From: Pigmentiphaga sp. NML030171
GTDB taxonomy: Bacteria; Pseudomonadota; Gammaproteobacteria; Burkholderiales; Burkholderiaceae_B
NCBI RefSeq assembly: GCF_002188635.1
Contig: NZ_NINX01000051.1
Location: 206,373-270,372, forward strand
Length of the DNA: 64,000 nt
Reading direction: 5' to 3'
The position numbers were made by a program, and so were the translations under genes. The notes beneath the pieces are model-generated. The model did no database searches, was not told the origin of the DNA, and saw only the letters and a program-made list of their open reading frames with translations. The first letter of the stretch is position 1. Every line of letters begins with the position of its first letter. Below are positions 25,779-36,230 of this stretch, one piece after another.

Positions 25779-27680
25779 TTAATGGATGGCGGCGAGCAAC
25801 TGGTCGAAGAGCTCGGAAGACATGCCGAGCACCTTGCCGGCGGCGGCATAGGCCTGCTGGTAGCGCAGCAGGTTGGCTCCTTCTTCGTCCAGGTTCACGC
25901 CCGACAGCGACTGTTCGCTGGCCACCGCCTGGTCGAAGGCGGTCTGCTGCGCGGCCTTGCTGATGTTCAGCGAAGCCGCGCGCGTGCCGACGCTGGAGAT
26001 GAGCCCGGCATAGGAATCGGTCAGCGTACTGCCCCCGGCGATCTTGGTGGTCCCCAGCCCGGCCATGGCCAGCGCGTTGCGGTTGTCGCCCGCGGGGGCC
26101 CCCGGGTCGGCCTTGACGGTGATCCGGTCCCCGGCGGCCGGGATGCCGGACACGTCGAAGGCCCAGCCGTTGTACGAAATGGTCTGCTGCGGCGGCTGCA
26201 AGGAACCCGTCGACAGGACGCTGCCGTCCTCGCCCAGCAGCTCGTAGCCCGTGGCGGACGTGAAGCGGACGGTGACCGAAGTGCCGTAGTCGGGGCTGCC
26301 CGACTCGACCGAGCGCAGGCGCGACGCCTGCGCCGTGCCGGTATTGGTGTCCGCCGTCACCAGGCCCATGGGGGCGGCGGCGGCCAGCTTGCCGGGATCG
26401 GCCAGGGTCACTTCGACGCCCGCCGCGGCCTGGCTGGCGACCTTGATGGTGAAGGTGTCCCCGTCGGCCAGGCCGCCGTCGGCCAGGCCGATGCTCAGGC
26501 CGTCCACGTTCTGCGGCAGCGACGAGAACGGGCCCAGTTCGGTACCGTCGTCGAGCCGGGTCACGACGTACTCGCTACCCACCCGGGTCAGCTGATAGTC
26601 GCTGCCGGTCAGCGAGCGCGTGTCGGCGATGCCCACCGCCAGCCGCGCATCGCCGGTGTTGCCGCGCTGTCCCACGGCAACGGGGTTGCCGATGCGGAAC
26701 AGGGCCTGGCCCGGCTGGCCGTTGCTGTCCATGCCGAATTGCTGTTGCTGGTTGTAGGCCGCCGCCATGGCAATGGCCAGGCGCCCCAGTTCGGACTGGG
26801 CCTGGGCCAGCTCGTTGTCGCGGAATTGCAGCAGTGCGCCCAATTGGCCGCCGTCGATGTCGTCCTGCTTGAGCTGCATGGTGTGGCTGCCGACGGTCAG
26901 CGACAGGCTGGTACCCGTGGGCGACGCCGGGTCGCGAGTGTCGATCCGCAACTGCGCGGCCACCTGCTCCATGACCAGCGGCTGGCCGTTGGTCAGATAG
27001 ACGTTGATGCTCGTGCCCTGGGTGCTGGTGGTGATGCCCGTCAGCCTGCCCAGCTCGCGCACCAGTACGTCGCGCTGGTCCAGGAGGCCGTTGGGCGCCT
27101 GGCCCTGGCCGGTGCCATAGGCGTCGCCGATCTTGGCGTTGTAGGCGGCGATGCTCTGCACCAGCTGGTTGATCTGTCCCACCGTGGCGCTGGCCTGGTT
27201 GTCGATGCCCTGGCTCAGGGTGGAGAGATCCTCGCTGATGGCGCGAAAACGCGCCGCCGTCGACTGCGCCGCCGCCAGCGCGGCCTGCCGCGACGCGGTC
27301 TCGGCGGGATTCTGGCTGAAGCGGCCCAAGGCCGAATACAGCGCGTTCAGGCTCTGGTTGATCCCGGTGTCCACCGACCCGAGCCGGTTGATCAGGCCGC
27401 TCATCTGGTCCGAATAGGTAGAGAGATAGCTGAGCGTCGATGCCGACTGGCTGGCCTGGCTGGACAGGAAATCGCTGTAGGCGCGCTGGACCGTGACGAC
27501 GTCCACTCCCTGCCCGAAATAGCCGGCGCCGCTGAAGTTCGACATGGCCGACTGCAGCATCACCTGCTGGCGCGAGTACCCGGGCGTCCCCTGGTTGGAG
27601 ATGTTGTTGGCGGTCACGGCCAGCCCGGCCTGGGCGGCGCGCAATCCGGTCAATGCGATGTTGGCGATGTTCGTGGTCAT
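25779..27680 (-). CDS. flgK: Flagellar hook-associated protein FlgK (HAP1)
   Basis: 633 residues from ATG 27680 (MTTNIANIALTGLRAAQAGL); the longer reading starts at a Pro-rich segment over the promoter side. The N-terminal rod/hook motif ANNISNQGTPGYSRQQV and the C-terminal NLDEEGANLLRYQQAYAAAGKV are typical. First HAP layer on the hook tip. It is separated from flgJ by 126 bases containing a sigma-28-like promoter, so flgKL can be expressed late, apart from the hook operon. Confidence 0.95.
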   Translation of the reverse strand: MTTNIANIALTGLRAAQAGLAVTANNISNQGTPGYSRQQVMLQSAMSNFSGAGYFGQGVDVVTVQRAYSDFLSSQASQSASTLSYLSTYSDQMSGLINRLGSVDTGINQSLNALYSALGRFSQNPAETASRQAALAAAQSTAARFRAISEDLSTLSQGIDNQASATVGQINQLVQSIAAYNAKIGDAYGTGQGQAPNGLLDQRDVLVRELGRLTGITTSTQGTSINVYLTNGQPLVMEQVAAQLRIDTRDPASPTGTSLSLTVGSHTMQLKQDDIDGGQLGALLQFRDNELAQAQSELGRLAIAMAAAYNQQQQFGMDSNGQPGQALFRIGNPVAVGQRGNTGDARLAVGIADTRSLTGSDYQLTRVGSEYVVTRLDDGTELGPFSSLPQNVDGLSIGLADGGLADGDTFTIKVASQAAAGVEVTLADPGKLAAAAPMGLVTADTNTGTAQASRLRSVESGSPDYGTSVTVRFTSATGYELLGEDGSVLSTGSLQPPQQTISYNGWAFDVSGIPAAGDRITVKADPGAPAGDNRNALAMAGLGTTKIAGGSTLTDSYAGLISSVGTRAASLNISKAAQQTAFDQAVASEQSLSGVNLDEEGANLLRYQQAYAAAGKVLGMSSELFDQLLAAIH

Positions 27681-27737
27681 GGTTTCATGCGGGCTGCCTG
27701 GCGTGCGCGGCGGCGCCATGCACGGCTGATGTCTCTC

Positions 27738-27764
27738 TTAACGGACGCCGGCGTCCAAGCTTGA
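27738..27764 (-). promoter_or_regulatory. Candidate sigma-28 promoter of flgK-flgL
   Basis: Minus strand: TCAAGCTT (27764-27757), 11-base spacer, TCCGTTAA (27745-27738). It closely resembles the flaG and motA sites in this window (TCAAGTTT - 11 - NCCGNNAA) and lies about 58 bases before the flgK start. Confidence 0.65.
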
Positions 27765-27806
27765 GCATGCCGGCGGCCTTCTGCCCGGTCGGGAACGGAT
27801 CCGCCG

Positions 27807-28892
27807 CTAGACGACGATCTGCATGGCCCGCCGGATGGTGCTGCCCAGCTTTTCGGCATACCTGGGGTCGGTCGCGTAGCCGGCCCGCTGCAGGCCCTGC
27901 GCGAACTGCTCCGCGCTGCCGGCCGATTGCAGCACCTTGGCGTAGCGGGGATTCGACGCCAGCAGGCGTGCGTAGTCCTCGAACGCCTGCTCGTAGGAGT
28001 CGTAGGCGCGGAACTCCGCCGTCACGCGCTCCGGCGTGCCGTTGCGGTATTCGGTCGTGCGCGTGCGCACGGTGCGGCCGTCCCAGCCCGTGGCCTTGAT
28101 GCCGAACAGGTTATGGCTGGCCTCTCCCTGGGCGCCACGGATCTCCCGTCGTCCCCAGCCGGACTCCAGGGCGGCCTGGCCCAGGATGTAGGCGGCGGGG
28201 ATCCCCGTCGCCGCTTCCGCGCGTCTGGCCGCGGGCAGGAACTTCCCCAGGAACTCGGCGCGCACCTCTTCCGCCGACCCGGGCGCGGCACGCGTTTCGG
28301 CCGCTGGCCTGGCGGCCGCCGCCGGGGGCGGCGCATAGACGGCCTGGGTGCCGAACCGGCCGTTCTGGATGCGCCGCGGGGAGGCCGATCCCCCCGCCAG
28401 CGCCGCGGCTTCCATCCCGCCTATCATGCCGCTGGTCGCCGTGGCAGGGGTGCCCGTGGCGCGGCCCCGCGCCAGCTCCAGGGTGGACATCGACAGCGGC
28501 AGTCCGGTGCGGCGCAGGGACTCCGGCGACACGACAGGACGCGTCAGTTGTTTCTCCAGCATGTCGGCCAGCCCCAGGCCGCTGCGCGCCGGCGCGGGAC
28601 CGCTGCCCGCCTCGGCCACGCCAGCCAGCTTCTGCGCCAGCTGCTGGTCCAGCATTCCCCGCCAGGTCTGCGAGGCGGGACTGTTCAGCGCCTGGGCCAG
28701 CGGACCATCGCCCGCCATCGACGACTGGCGCATCTGCGACAGCAGCATCTGGGCGAACTGGGCCTCGAACTGGCGGGCGGCCTGCCTGACGGTACCCGCC
28801 TGGTCGCGCCGCGCCTGCAGCTTCAGGTTTTCCAGCGAGCGGGCATCGATCGCCATGCCGCCCCGCTGCATCGCGCTGTCCATCTTGGTCAT
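27807..28892 (-). CDS. flgJ: Flagellar rod assembly protein / peptidoglycan hydrolase FlgJ
   Basis: 361 residues in two parts. Residues about 1-100 form the rod-cap domain (QAARQFEAQFAQMLLSQMRQ). Residues about 205-361 form the glucosaminidase domain with catalytic Glu243 in GQAALESGWGRRE. A Pro/Ala linker joins them. It caps the growing rod and opens the peptidoglycan layer. The start overlaps the flgI stop by one base (TGATG). It is the dual-domain type found in beta- and gammaproteobacteria. Confidence 0.95.
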   Translation of the reverse strand: MTKMDSAMQRGGMAIDARSLENLKLQARRDQAGTVRQAARQFEAQFAQMLLSQMRQSSMAGDGPLAQALNSPASQTWRGMLDQQLAQKLAGVAEAGSGPAPARSGLGLADMLEKQLTRPVVSPESLRRTGLPLSMSTLELARGRATGTPATATSGMIGGMEAAALAGGSASPRRIQNGRFGTQAVYAPPPAAAARPAAETRAAPGSAEEVRAEFLGKFLPAARRAEAATGIPAAYILGQAALESGWGRREIRGAQGEASHNLFGIKATGWDGRTVRTRTTEYRNGTPERVTAEFRAYDSYEQAFEDYARLLASNPRYAKVLQSAGSAEQFAQGLQRAGYATDPRYAEKLGSTIRRAMQIVV

Positions 28893-30013
28893 CAGATGAT
28901 CTCCAGTTCAGCGGTCAGCGCACCCGCGGTCTTGAGCGCCTGGAGGATGGAGATCAGGTCCTGCGGCGTGGCGCCCAGCAGGTTCAACGCCTTGACCACC
29001 TCCGCCAGCTGGGCGCCGCCATCCAGGTGCACGATGGCGCCGCCGCTCTGCTTGATCTCGATGTCGGCACGCTCGGTCACCACCGTCTGTCCGCCCGAGA
29101 AAGGCGCTGGCTGGCTGACCACCGGCGCCGCGCTGACCGTGACGCTCAGGTTGCCGTGCGCGACGGCCACCGGCGCCAGGCGCACGCTCTGGTTCATCAC
29201 CACCGAACCGGTACGCGCATTGATGACGACGCGCGCCGGCGCGCGGCTGCCCGCCACTTCCAGGTCCTCGACCTGCGCCATGAAGGCGACCCGGGCGTCG
29301 GGAGACGAAGGCGCGCGCAACTCGATGACCCGGCCGTCGAGCGCGGTCGCGGTGCCCGGACCGATGCGGCGGTTGATGGTCTCCACCATCGCGCGCGCCG
29401 TCGAGAAATCGGCCGTGGTCAATTCCAGCCGCAGGGCGCCGTCGTCGGAGAACGGCGTCGGCACGTCGCGCTCCACCGTGGCGCCGGCCGGAATGCGGCC
29501 CGCGCTCAAATGATTGATCTGGGCGCGGCTGCCCGCCGCCGACGCGCCCGCCCCGCCCACCGACACGCTGCCCTGGGCCATGGCATAGACCTGTCCGTCC
29601 AGCCCCTTGAGCGGCGTCAGCAGCAGCGTGCCGCCGCGCAGGGACTTGGCGTTGCCCATGGAGCTGACCGTCACGTCGACCTGCTGGCCGGGCTGGGAAA
29701 ACGGCGGCAGCATGGCGGTCACCATCACCGCCGCCACGTTCTTGAGCTGGAGCCGCGTGCCGGGAGGAACGTTGATGCCCAGGTTGGACAACATGGACAT
29801 CAGGGACTGGGTGGTGAACGGCGTCTGCGTGGTCTGGTCGCCCGTGCCATCCAGGCCCACGACCAGGCCGTAGCCCACCAGCTGGTTGTTGCGTACTCCC
29901 TGGACATTGGCCAGGTCCTTGACCCGCGCCGCCTGGGCCGCCGGCACGAGGAACGCGCACAGCAGCGCCACGGCCAGGCGCAGGCAGGCGGCGGTGAACG
30001 GATGACGATTCAT
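28892..30013 (-). CDS. flgI: Flagellar P-ring protein FlgI
   Basis: 373 residues from ATG 30013. A signal peptide of about 28 residues ends AAQAARVKD. The conserved stretch [20 protein letters not shown] and GLDGTGDQT follow directly. The protein is exported by Sec to the periplasm and forms the P ring around the rod. It lies 11 bases after flgH. Length is normal for the family. Confidence 0.97.
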   Translation of the reverse strand: MNRHPFTAACLRLAVALLCAFLVPAAQAARVKDLANVQGVRNNQLVGYGLVVGLDGTGDQTTQTPFTTQSLMSMLSNLGINVPPGTRLQLKNVAAVMVTAMLPPFSQPGQQVDVTVSSMGNAKSLRGGTLLLTPLKGLDGQVYAMAQGSVSVGGAGASAAGSRAQINHLSAGRIPAGATVERDVPTPFSDDGALRLELTTADFSTARAMVETINRRIGPGTATALDGRVIELRAPSSPDARVAFMAQVEDLEVAGSRAPARVVINARTGSVVMNQSVRLAPVAVAHGNLSVTVSAAPVVSQPAPFSGGQTVVTERADIEIKQSGGAIVHLDGGAQLAEVVKALNLLGATPQDLISILQALKTAGALTAELEII

Positions 30014-30024
30014 GATGCGCGCGC

Positions 30025-30732
30025 TCAGAACGGCAGGAACGAGTAGAAGAAACGCGACAGCCAGCCCACCGTCTGGGCTTCGTCGATCGCGCCCTGCCCC
30101 CGGTATTCGATGCGTGCGTCGGCAACCTGGGTCGAACTGACCGAATTGCCGCCCACGATGTGGGCCGGATTCACCACGCCGGAGAAGCGCACGCGTTCGG
30201 TCTCGCGATTGGTGCCGATCTGCTTTTCGCCCGAGACGCGCATGTTGCCGTTGGACAGCACCTCGACCACGGTCACGGTGATCGTGCCCGACAGGATGTT
30301 GGACGCGCCGGTCTCGCCCCGGGCGTTGAAGCGGTTCTCGCTCTCGCCTTCCACGCCCAGGCCGCGCAGGATGCCGGACCCTGGCAGTTTGTTGATGGAA
30401 GGGATTCCGGCCGATGCCGAAGCCGAGCGCTGCGCCGAGGTATTGTTGCGCTGGGACGAATTGATGTGCTCTTCCAGCCGCACGACCAGCGTATCGCCGA
30501 TGTTGCGCGCCCGCACATCCTCGAACAGCGGGCGATAGCCGGGTGCGGAACCGAATATGCCGCCGGTGGGCCGGCGATTCGCGTTGTAGGCCACCGGGTC
30601 CAGCGGCCGGGCGGTGGTCGGCCCGTCGATGTCTACCTTGGGCGTGGCGCACGCGGCCAGCCCCGCCAGGATCGTCATCCCGGCAAGGGCCCTGGCGCCA
30701 CGGACACGACGGGGCCTGAACGCTTGCTTCAT
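30025..30732 (-). CDS. flgH: Flagellar L-ring lipoprotein FlgH
   Basis: 235 residues. Lipoprotein signal with lipobox LAGLAAC, lipid on the Cys at about residue 28. The mature part includes [20 protein letters not shown] and the C-terminal [14 protein letters not shown] that is typical of the family. It forms the outer-membrane L ring. It lies 10 bases after flgG and 11 before flgI. Confidence 0.96.
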   Translation of the reverse strand: MKQAFRPRRVRGARALAGMTILAGLAACATPKVDIDGPTTARPLDPVAYNANRRPTGGIFGSAPGYRPLFEDVRARNIGDTLVVRLEEHINSSQRNNTSAQRSASASAGIPSINKLPGSGILRGLGVEGESENRFNARGETGASNILSGTITVTVVEVLSNGNMRVSGEKQIGTNRETERVRFSGVVNPAHIVGGNSVSSTQVADARIEYRGQGAIDEAQTVGWLSRFFYSFLPF

Positions 30733-30742
30733 CCCGCCTTCC

Positions 30743-31525
30743 TCAGAGCTGCGAGATGCGCTGGAGCATCTGGTCGGCGGTGGTGATGGCCCGCGAGTTG
30801 ATCTCGTACGCGCGCTGGGTCTGGATCATGCCGACCAGTTCCTCGACCACGTTGACGTTGGACGCCTCGACATACCCCTGGTTGATCAGGCCCGCCCCGT
30901 TCAACCCCGGCACGTTGACCACCGGCACGCCCGAGGCCGCGGTCTCGCCGAAAAGATTCTGGCCCAGCGGCTGCAGGCCCGGCGGATTGATGAAGGTGGC
31001 CAGTTGCAGCTGGCCCAGCTGGACCGGCTGGGTCTGGCCCGCCACCGTCGCGGTCACCACCCCGTCCTGGCCGATGGCGACTTCCTTGACGCCCTCCGGC
31101 ACCACGATGCCCGGATCGATGACCAGGCCGTTGTTGGTCACGAGCTGGCCCTGGCTGTCGATCTGGAAGCTGCCGTCGCGCGTGTAGGCCAGCGTGCCGT
31201 CGGGCAGTTGCACCTGGAAGAAGCCGGCGCCGTTGACCGACAGGTCGAAGCTGCTGCTGGTCTGCTGCAGGGCACCCTGCGCATAGTTGCGCACCGTGGC
31301 CACGGGCCGCGATCCGGTTCCCAGCGTCAGCCCCGCGGGCACCTGGTTCTGCTGCGTGGTCTGCGTGCCGGCCGGCCGCATGGTCTGGTAGAGCAGGTCC
31401 TCGAACACGGCGCGCGAACGCTTGTAGCCATTGGTGCTGACGTTGGCGAGGTTGTTCGAGATGACGTCCAGCTGGGTCTGCTGCGCATCCAGGCCGGTCT
31501 TGGCGATCCAGAGGGAACGCATCAT
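30743..31525 (-). CDS. flgG: Flagellar distal rod protein FlgG
   Basis: 260 residues. Starts [20 protein letters not shown] with the rod motif [20 protein letters not shown], contains the family-typical [20 protein letters not shown], and ends with the hook/rod C-terminal helix ([20 protein letters not shown]). Assembled by the export apparatus into the distal rod. Gene order flgF-flgG-flgH is canonical. Confidence 0.97.
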   Translation of the reverse strand: MMRSLWIAKTGLDAQQTQLDVISNNLANVSTNGYKRSRAVFEDLLYQTMRPAGTQTTQQNQVPAGLTLGTGSRPVATVRNYAQGALQQTSSSFDLSVNGAGFFQVQLPDGTLAYTRDGSFQIDSQGQLVTNNGLVIDPGIVVPEGVKEVAIGQDGVVTATVAGQTQPVQLGQLQLATFINPPGLQPLGQNLFGETAASGVPVVNVPGLNGAGLINQGYVEASNVNVVEELVGMIQTQRAYEINSRAITTADQMLQRISQL

Positions 31526-31596
31526 GATGTTCGATCCTTATCGCGGCGTGCGCCGCACTACGCAAAATTCCTTCACCGCCCGGGGAGGCCCCGCGG

Positions 31597-32340
31597 TCAG
31601 GTCATGCTCAATATCTGTGTGGCCGAGCGCTGGTTCTGGTCGGTGTTCTGCATGAGCTGTATCTGCACGTCGTAGTGACGCGCCGCCGCGATCATGCCCA
31701 CCATGGTCTCCACCGCGTTGACGTTGCTGCCCTCGAGCATGCCGCCCGCCACGCGCACCCCGTCGGCCGCCGGCGCGATGCCGCCCTGGCGCAGGCGGAA
31801 AAGGCCGTCCGCGCCGCGCGCCAGCGTATTCCCCGGCGGGTTCACCAGCTTGAGGTTGGCGATCTGGGCGGCCTGCACCCGGTCGACCTCGGGGACGGAG
31901 GAGATCGAGCCGTCGGTATTGACCTGCACCTTGGTATCGGGCGGAATCAGGATGGGCTCGCCGTTCGGATCCAGCACCGGGCGCCCGGCCGCGTCGACCA
32001 GCATGCCGTCCGCCGTGGTCTGGAAGCCGCCCGCGCGGGTATAGGCCTCGCCGCCATCCGCCGTGCGCACGGCGAACCAGCCGTCGCCCTGGATCGCGAC
32101 GTCCAGTTCGCGCCCGGTCGCCATCATCGCGCCGGCCGACAGGTCTGCGCCGGGTGTCGATTCCACCGCATAGGCCCGCGTCCGCAGGCCCGGGCCGCCG
32201 ACCACCGGCGCCGTCCGCTGGGCCGCGATCTCGGCGCGGAACCCCGGCGTCAGCGCGTTCGACAGGTTGTTGGTCTGCACGTCCTGGCGCCGCATCAGTT
32301 CGCGGGCGCCGGTCGCGGCAATGTAGAGGGCCCTGTCCAT
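31597..32340 (-). CDS. flgF: Flagellar proximal rod protein FlgF
   Basis: 247 residues. N-terminal MDRALYIAATGARELMRRQD and QTNNLSNALTPGFRAEI rod motif, middle GDGWFAVRTADGGEAYTRAG, and C-terminal VNAVETMVGMIAAARHYDVQ. Part of the proximal rod. Its start overlaps the flgE stop by one base. A 71-base gap separates it from flgG. Confidence 0.96.
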   Translation of the reverse strand: MDRALYIAATGARELMRRQDVQTNNLSNALTPGFRAEIAAQRTAPVVGGPGLRTRAYAVESTPGADLSAGAMMATGRELDVAIQGDGWFAVRTADGGEAYTRAGGFQTTADGMLVDAAGRPVLDPNGEPILIPPDTKVQVNTDGSISSVPEVDRVQAAQIANLKLVNPPGNTLARGADGLFRLRQGGIAPAADGVRVAGGMLEGSNVNAVETMVGMIAAARHYDVQIQLMQNTDQNQRSATQILSMT

Positions 32341-33599
32341 CAGCGCATGTTGACCAGGGTCTGCATCAGCGAATCCTGGGTCTTGATCGTTTGCGCGTTG
32401 GCCTGGTAGACCCGCTGGGCGGTGATCATGTTCACCAGCTCGCCGGTCAGGTCGACGTTGGCATCCTCCAGCGCGCCGGAAGTCACGGTGCCGAAGTTGC
32501 TCGAACCCGGGACGCCGATGCGCGGGCCGCCGGACAAGATCGTTTCCAGGAAATTATTGCTGCCGGCCGAGACCAGGCCCTGGGGATTGACGAAGGACAC
32601 CAGCGTGATCTGGCCCTGCGCCCGCGATTGCTGGTTGGAGTAGTTGGCCTTCAGGATGCCGTTCTCGTCGATCGTGAAGCTGGTCAGGCGGCCCGAGGTG
32701 TAGCCGTCCTGGCGCTGCAGCTCGTTGCTGAAGGCCTGGCCGGTCTGCGAAGTGGACGCCATGTTGTAGTTGATGCTCAGCCCGGTCGCGCCGGTGCCCA
32801 GCGTGGCGGCGTCGACGTTGACCTGGAACACGCCGTTGTTCGAGGCAGCCAGGTCGATCTTGCCCGATGCGTCGAATACCAGCGGCGCGCCGTTCGGCAA
32901 TCCGTCGCCGTCCGTGTCGGTGTTGGTCACCTTGCCGTTCAACGCGGTATAGACCTCCCACTGGCCCGGTCCACGCTTCACGTAGAACGTGGACAGCGTG
33001 TGCGTATTGCCCAGCGAGTCATAGACCGCGATGGACGTGGCATGGGTGTAGGTGGTCGAGTCCTCGGGATTGAACGGCTTGACGATGCGGTCGATCGCGT
33101 CGGCGCGGGAATCGAGCACCGAGCCTTGCGTGACCTCGGAGGTGCCGCGTGCCTCGATGGAGCTGACCGTCAGCCGCAACGGCTGGGGCTGGGCGGCATT
33201 GATGTTGCCGTTGGCGTCGGCGACATAGCCCGTCAGGCGCAGGCCGTTGGCGTTGACCACATAGCCGTTGGCATCCAGGTGGAACTGGCCGTTGCGCGAA
33301 TACACGATGGACCCGGCGTTGTCCATGCGGAAGAAGCCTTCTCCCGAGATGGCGACGTCGAACGGATTGGACGTGACCGAGATCGCCCCCTGGGTGAACA
33401 TCTGGGTGACGGAGTTGAGCTTCGTACCGATACCGATGTTGTTCGAGTAGGTGCCGAGCACCGTCGACGCGTAGACGTCGGCGAACTCGGCGCGCGCGGC
33501 CTTGAAGCCCACGGTGTTGGCGTTGGCGACGTTGTTGCCGATCACGTCGAGGTTCTTGCCGGCGGCGTTCAGGCCGCTCAATGCCTGTTGGAAGCTCAT
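32340..33599 (-). CDS. flgE: Flagellar hook protein FlgE
   Basis: 419 residues. N-terminal MSFQQALSGLNAAGKNLDVI and NNVANANTVGFKAARAEFAD, conserved GEGFFRMDNAGSIVYSRNGQ, and C-terminal NVDLTGELVNMITAQRVYQA. Forms the hook, with length set by FliK. The size is close to that of enterobacterial FlgE. It follows flgD by 57 bases. Confidence 0.97.
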   Translation of the reverse strand: MSFQQALSGLNAAGKNLDVIGNNVANANTVGFKAARAEFADVYASTVLGTYSNNIGIGTKLNSVTQMFTQGAISVTSNPFDVAISGEGFFRMDNAGSIVYSRNGQFHLDANGYVVNANGLRLTGYVADANGNINAAQPQPLRLTVSSIEARGTSEVTQGSVLDSRADAIDRIVKPFNPEDSTTYTHATSIAVYDSLGNTHTLSTFYVKRGPGQWEVYTALNGKVTNTDTDGDGLPNGAPLVFDASGKIDLAASNNGVFQVNVDAATLGTGATGLSINYNMASTSQTGQAFSNELQRQDGYTSGRLTSFTIDENGILKANYSNQQSRAQGQITLVSFVNPQGLVSAGSNNFLETILSGGPRIGVPGSSNFGTVTSGALEDANVDLTGELVNMITAQRVYQANAQTIKTQDSLMQTLVNMR

Positions 33600-33656
33600 C
33601 GCTGGATTCCTTGCACTATCTGATTTGTATCCGGAAGCGGGGCGGGACGCGCCGTA

Positions 33657-34316
33657 CTACCAGACCTGGTAGACGTCGGACAGGTTGACGAGATTGCCCT
33701 TGGCATCGACCACCGTGGTCGAGCCCGAGGACGGACGCACCGAGGTGATCTGGGTCACGCTCAGCGGCGGCGCCGCCCCCACCTTGGTGCCTTCTCCGAC
33801 CTGCACTTCGAACTTGTAGTCGCCGTCGGGCAGCGTGTCGCCCTTCGCATTCTTGCCGTCCCAGGTGAAGGCATGCACGCCGGCATCGACGTCGGCCAGC
33901 TTCTTGCGCGCGACCTCGATGCCGTCGGCGTTCTTCACGACCAGCTCGGCGCTCTCGACCGGGATGCTGAGCACATAGCCGCCTTCGGCCTTGCCGTCGG
34001 CCAGGGTCAGGCCGTCGCCGGCCAGCATGACCTTGCGGCCGATCAACGATGCCGCCTGGGTGGCCTGCAGGCTTCCCATGCTGTAGCCCAGCCACTGCAT
34101 GGTCGTGTTGAGCTGGCTGATGCCGGTGACCGTGCTGATCTGGGCCAGCTGCGACGTCAGCTCGGCGTTGTCGAGCGGGTTGAGCGGGTCCTGGTTGCGC
34201 ATCTGCGCGGTCAGCATGGTCAGGAAGCGGTTGGACAGCTCCTCCGCGGACGACGCGGCCAGGGAGTTGCCCGAGGCTCCGGCCCCGGTGTTGCTGTTGA
34301 CGTTGGAAACGGCCAT
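33657..34316 (-). CDS. flgD: Flagellar hook capping/assembly protein FlgD
   Basis: 219 residues. Conserved N-terminal part (LSNRFLTMLTAQMRNQDPLN, PLDNAELTSQLAQIST) and a C-terminal Ig-like FlgD domain (FTWDGKNAKGDTLPDGDYKF). It caps the growing hook and is discarded when the hook is complete. It sits between flgC and flgE in the usual order. Confidence 0.96.
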   Translation of the reverse strand: MAVSNVNSNTGAGASGNSLAASSAEELSNRFLTMLTAQMRNQDPLNPLDNAELTSQLAQISTVTGISQLNTTMQWLGYSMGSLQATQAASLIGRKVMLAGDGLTLADGKAEGGYVLSIPVESAELVVKNADGIEVARKKLADVDAGVHAFTWDGKNAKGDTLPDGDYKFEVQVGEGTKVGAAPPLSVTQITSVRPSSGSTTVVDAKGNLVNLSDVYQVW

Positions 34317-34368
34317 GCGGATTCCTTGCTAAAGGGCGCCCGTTCCGCGGGCGGCCCGGCGTCTGGGG

Positions 34369-34779
34369 CTAGGTGCCCAGCGTCAGTGTTTTCTGCATCA
34401 AGGTCTTGGCGGTGTTCATGACCTCGACGTTGGTCTGGTAGGCGCGCGAGGCGGCGATCATGTCGACCATTTCATCGACGACCTCGACGTTGGGCATGCT
34501 GATGTAGCCCTCGGCGTCTGCCATGGGATGCTTCGGATCGTAGATGCGCTTGGGCGGCGAGGGATCGGTCAGCACTTCCCTTACGCGCACGCCGTTGCCG
34601 CCGGCCACGGCGCCCGGGACGAGATAGGACTCGAACACCACCTTGCGGCCACGGTAGACCTGGCCGTCCGGCCCGCTCACGCTTTCGGCGTTGGCGAGAT
34701 TGCTGGCCACCGCGTTCAGGCGCTGGCTGTTGGCGGTCAGTGCCGAACCGGCGATCTCGAATGCCTTGCTCATGGACAT
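34369..34779 (-). CDS. flgC: Flagellar proximal rod protein FlgC
   Basis: 136 residues from ATG 34779 ([20 protein letters not shown]); ATG 34773 is also possible. Rod motif [20 protein letters not shown] and C-terminal [20 protein letters not shown]. Proximal rod subunit next to FlgB, which ends 16 bases upstream. Length is normal. Confidence 0.96.
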   Translation of the reverse strand: MSMSKAFEIAGSALTANSQRLNAVASNLANAESVSGPDGQVYRGRKVVFESYLVPGAVAGGNGVRVREVLTDPSPPKRIYDPKHPMADAEGYISMPNVEVVDEMVDMIAASRAYQTNVEVMNTAKTLMQKTLTLGT

Positions 34780-34795
34780 GGGGATAGTGCCTCGT

Positions 34796-35215
34796 TCAGT
34801 TGTTCTGGATCGCACGCTGGAGCGTCTGGACCTGCCCGTTCAACATGCGCAGCGCGGCGTCGTAGCGCAGCGCGTTGTCGGCGAAGCGCGTGCGCTCCAG
34901 GTCCGGATCGACGGTATTGCCGTCGATCGAGGCCTGCGTGGGCGTGCGGTACTTCAATGCCACCGGCAGGCCGTCCCCGGCGTCGCCCCGCAGGTGCCGG
35001 GCATCGGTGGCGGCCATCCGCAGCGGCGCCTGCGCGGCATCGGGCTCCGGCGTGCCCGTGGCGGCCCGCAGCGCGGCGCCGAAATCGAAGTCCCGCGACT
35101 TGTAGTTGGGCGTCTCGGCATTGGCCAGGTTGGCCGCCAGGACCTCCTGGCGGCGGGCACGCAGCTCCAGGGCTTGCGCGTTGAACATCAGTTCGTCGCC
35201 TATGCGGCTGATCAC
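34796..35215 (-). CDS. flgB: Flagellar proximal rod protein FlgB
   Basis: 139 residues. Contains [20 protein letters not shown] and [12 protein letters not shown], the rod-family signature. First gene of the flgBCDEFGHIJ operon, divergent from flgA across 176 bases that must hold both promoters. These are expected to be FlhDC-dependent class II promoters; no site could be assigned by eye. Confidence 0.96.
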   Translation of the reverse strand: MISRIGDELMFNAQALELRARRQEVLAANLANAETPNYKSRDFDFGAALRAATGTPEPDAAQAPLRMAATDARHLRGDAGDGLPVALKYRTPTQASIDGNTVDPDLERTRFADNALRYDAALRMLNGQVQTLQRAIQNN

Positions 35216-35391
35216 ATGACCTCCTGTCCTTGCGTGCGGTACCGGGCCCTTTCGCAGGTATCGCCATTATTCGGATTCCCTGCCATGAACAAAGGCGGAG
35301 TAAGGCATCTTTTTCATCCTTGTTTTCACCTTCCGGCCGCCCGGGGCGCGATAGAGTGTCGCGTCCCTCGAAAATCCCGGAGAGCCGCTCC

Positions 35392-36111
35392 ATGAAACGG
35401 TCCGGCCGCGCGACCGTCGCGGCGCTCCTGCTGGCCTGCCTGGCGCAGCTTCCCGCCTGGGCGGATACGCCCGGCACCTCGCCGTCCGCCGCCGACCTGC
35501 TCGAGCGCGGCCGCCAGTTGCTCGAAGCGCGCGCCGCCGCCGCGGCCGCCACGCTGGGCGGCCGCCTGGACATCCACATCCAGGAGCAGGCCGCTGAACG
35601 CATCGCCCAGGCCCCCTGCGCGCCCCAGGTGTTCCTGCCTGCCGGCGGCAGGCCCACCGGCAAGACCTCGATCGGCCTGCGCTGCGCGCACCAGCCCTGG
35701 CAGATCCGCATCCCGGCCGAGGTCGCGCTGCTCGTGCCCGTGCCCGTTCCCAGCCGCCCCCTGCCCGCCGGGACCGTGCTGCGCGAAAGCGACTGGTCGC
35801 TGGCCGAGGTGAACGTGGCGGCCTGGCCCCGCGGCGTCGCCACCGATCCACGCCAGCTCGAGGGCTCGACCGTCACGCGTCCGCTGAAGGCGGGCGAACC
35901 CATTCCGCCATCGGCCGTGCAGTCGCGTGCCCACCTCGGACCGGGAGACCCCGTGCAGGTGGTGCTGACTGGAGCGGGCTTCGTCATCAAGGCCACCGGC
36001 CGGATGCTGCACCCGGCCAGCCCGGGCCAGACGGCGCGCGTCCAGCTCGATTCGGGCCGCACCGTGGCGGGCATCCTGCGCGAGGACCGGGAAATCGAAG
36101 TCAATCTCTAG
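35392..36111 (+). CDS. flgA: Flagella basal body P-ring formation chaperone FlgA
   Basis: 239 residues from ATG 35392, preceded by GGAGAG; an upstream in-frame reading covers the intergenic region and lacks a signal peptide at its start. The signal peptide ends LPAWA-DTPG. The SAF domain region covers about 115-180 (RPLPAGTVLRESDWSLAEVN, VTRPLKAGEPI), and the C-terminal domain ends VAGILREDREIEVNL. A periplasmic chaperone for P-ring assembly. Divergent from flgB. Confidence 0.95.
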   Translation: MKRSGRATVAALLLACLAQLPAWADTPGTSPSAADLLERGRQLLEARAAAAAATLGGRLDIHIQEQAAERIAQAPCAPQVFLPAGGRPTGKTSIGLRCAHQPWQIRIPAEVALLVPVPVPSRPLPAGTVLRESDWSLAEVNVAAWPRGVATDPRQLEGSTVTRPLKAGEPIPPSAVQSRAHLGPGDPVQVVLTGAGFVIKATGRMLHPASPGQTARVQLDSGRTVAGILREDREIEVNL

Positions 36112-36203
36112 GGCATGTTCCCCGGGCGGCGCCGGCTCTTGAAGCCGCCCACGCAGTGCTTACATCCTGTAGCGCAATACGCCCGCGCCCGGCGCGCCGA
36201 TGC

Positions 36204-36230
36204 TAAAGTTCGGGACGCAGGCGCCGATAA
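36204..36230 (+). promoter_or_regulatory. Sigma-28 (FliA) promoter of flgM-flgN
   Basis: TAAAGTTC at 36204-36211, 11-base spacer, perfect GCCGATAA at 36223-36230: the best sigma-28 promoter in the window. It lies about 60 bases before the flgM GTG and lets FliA raise its own anti-sigma factor. Confidence 0.88.
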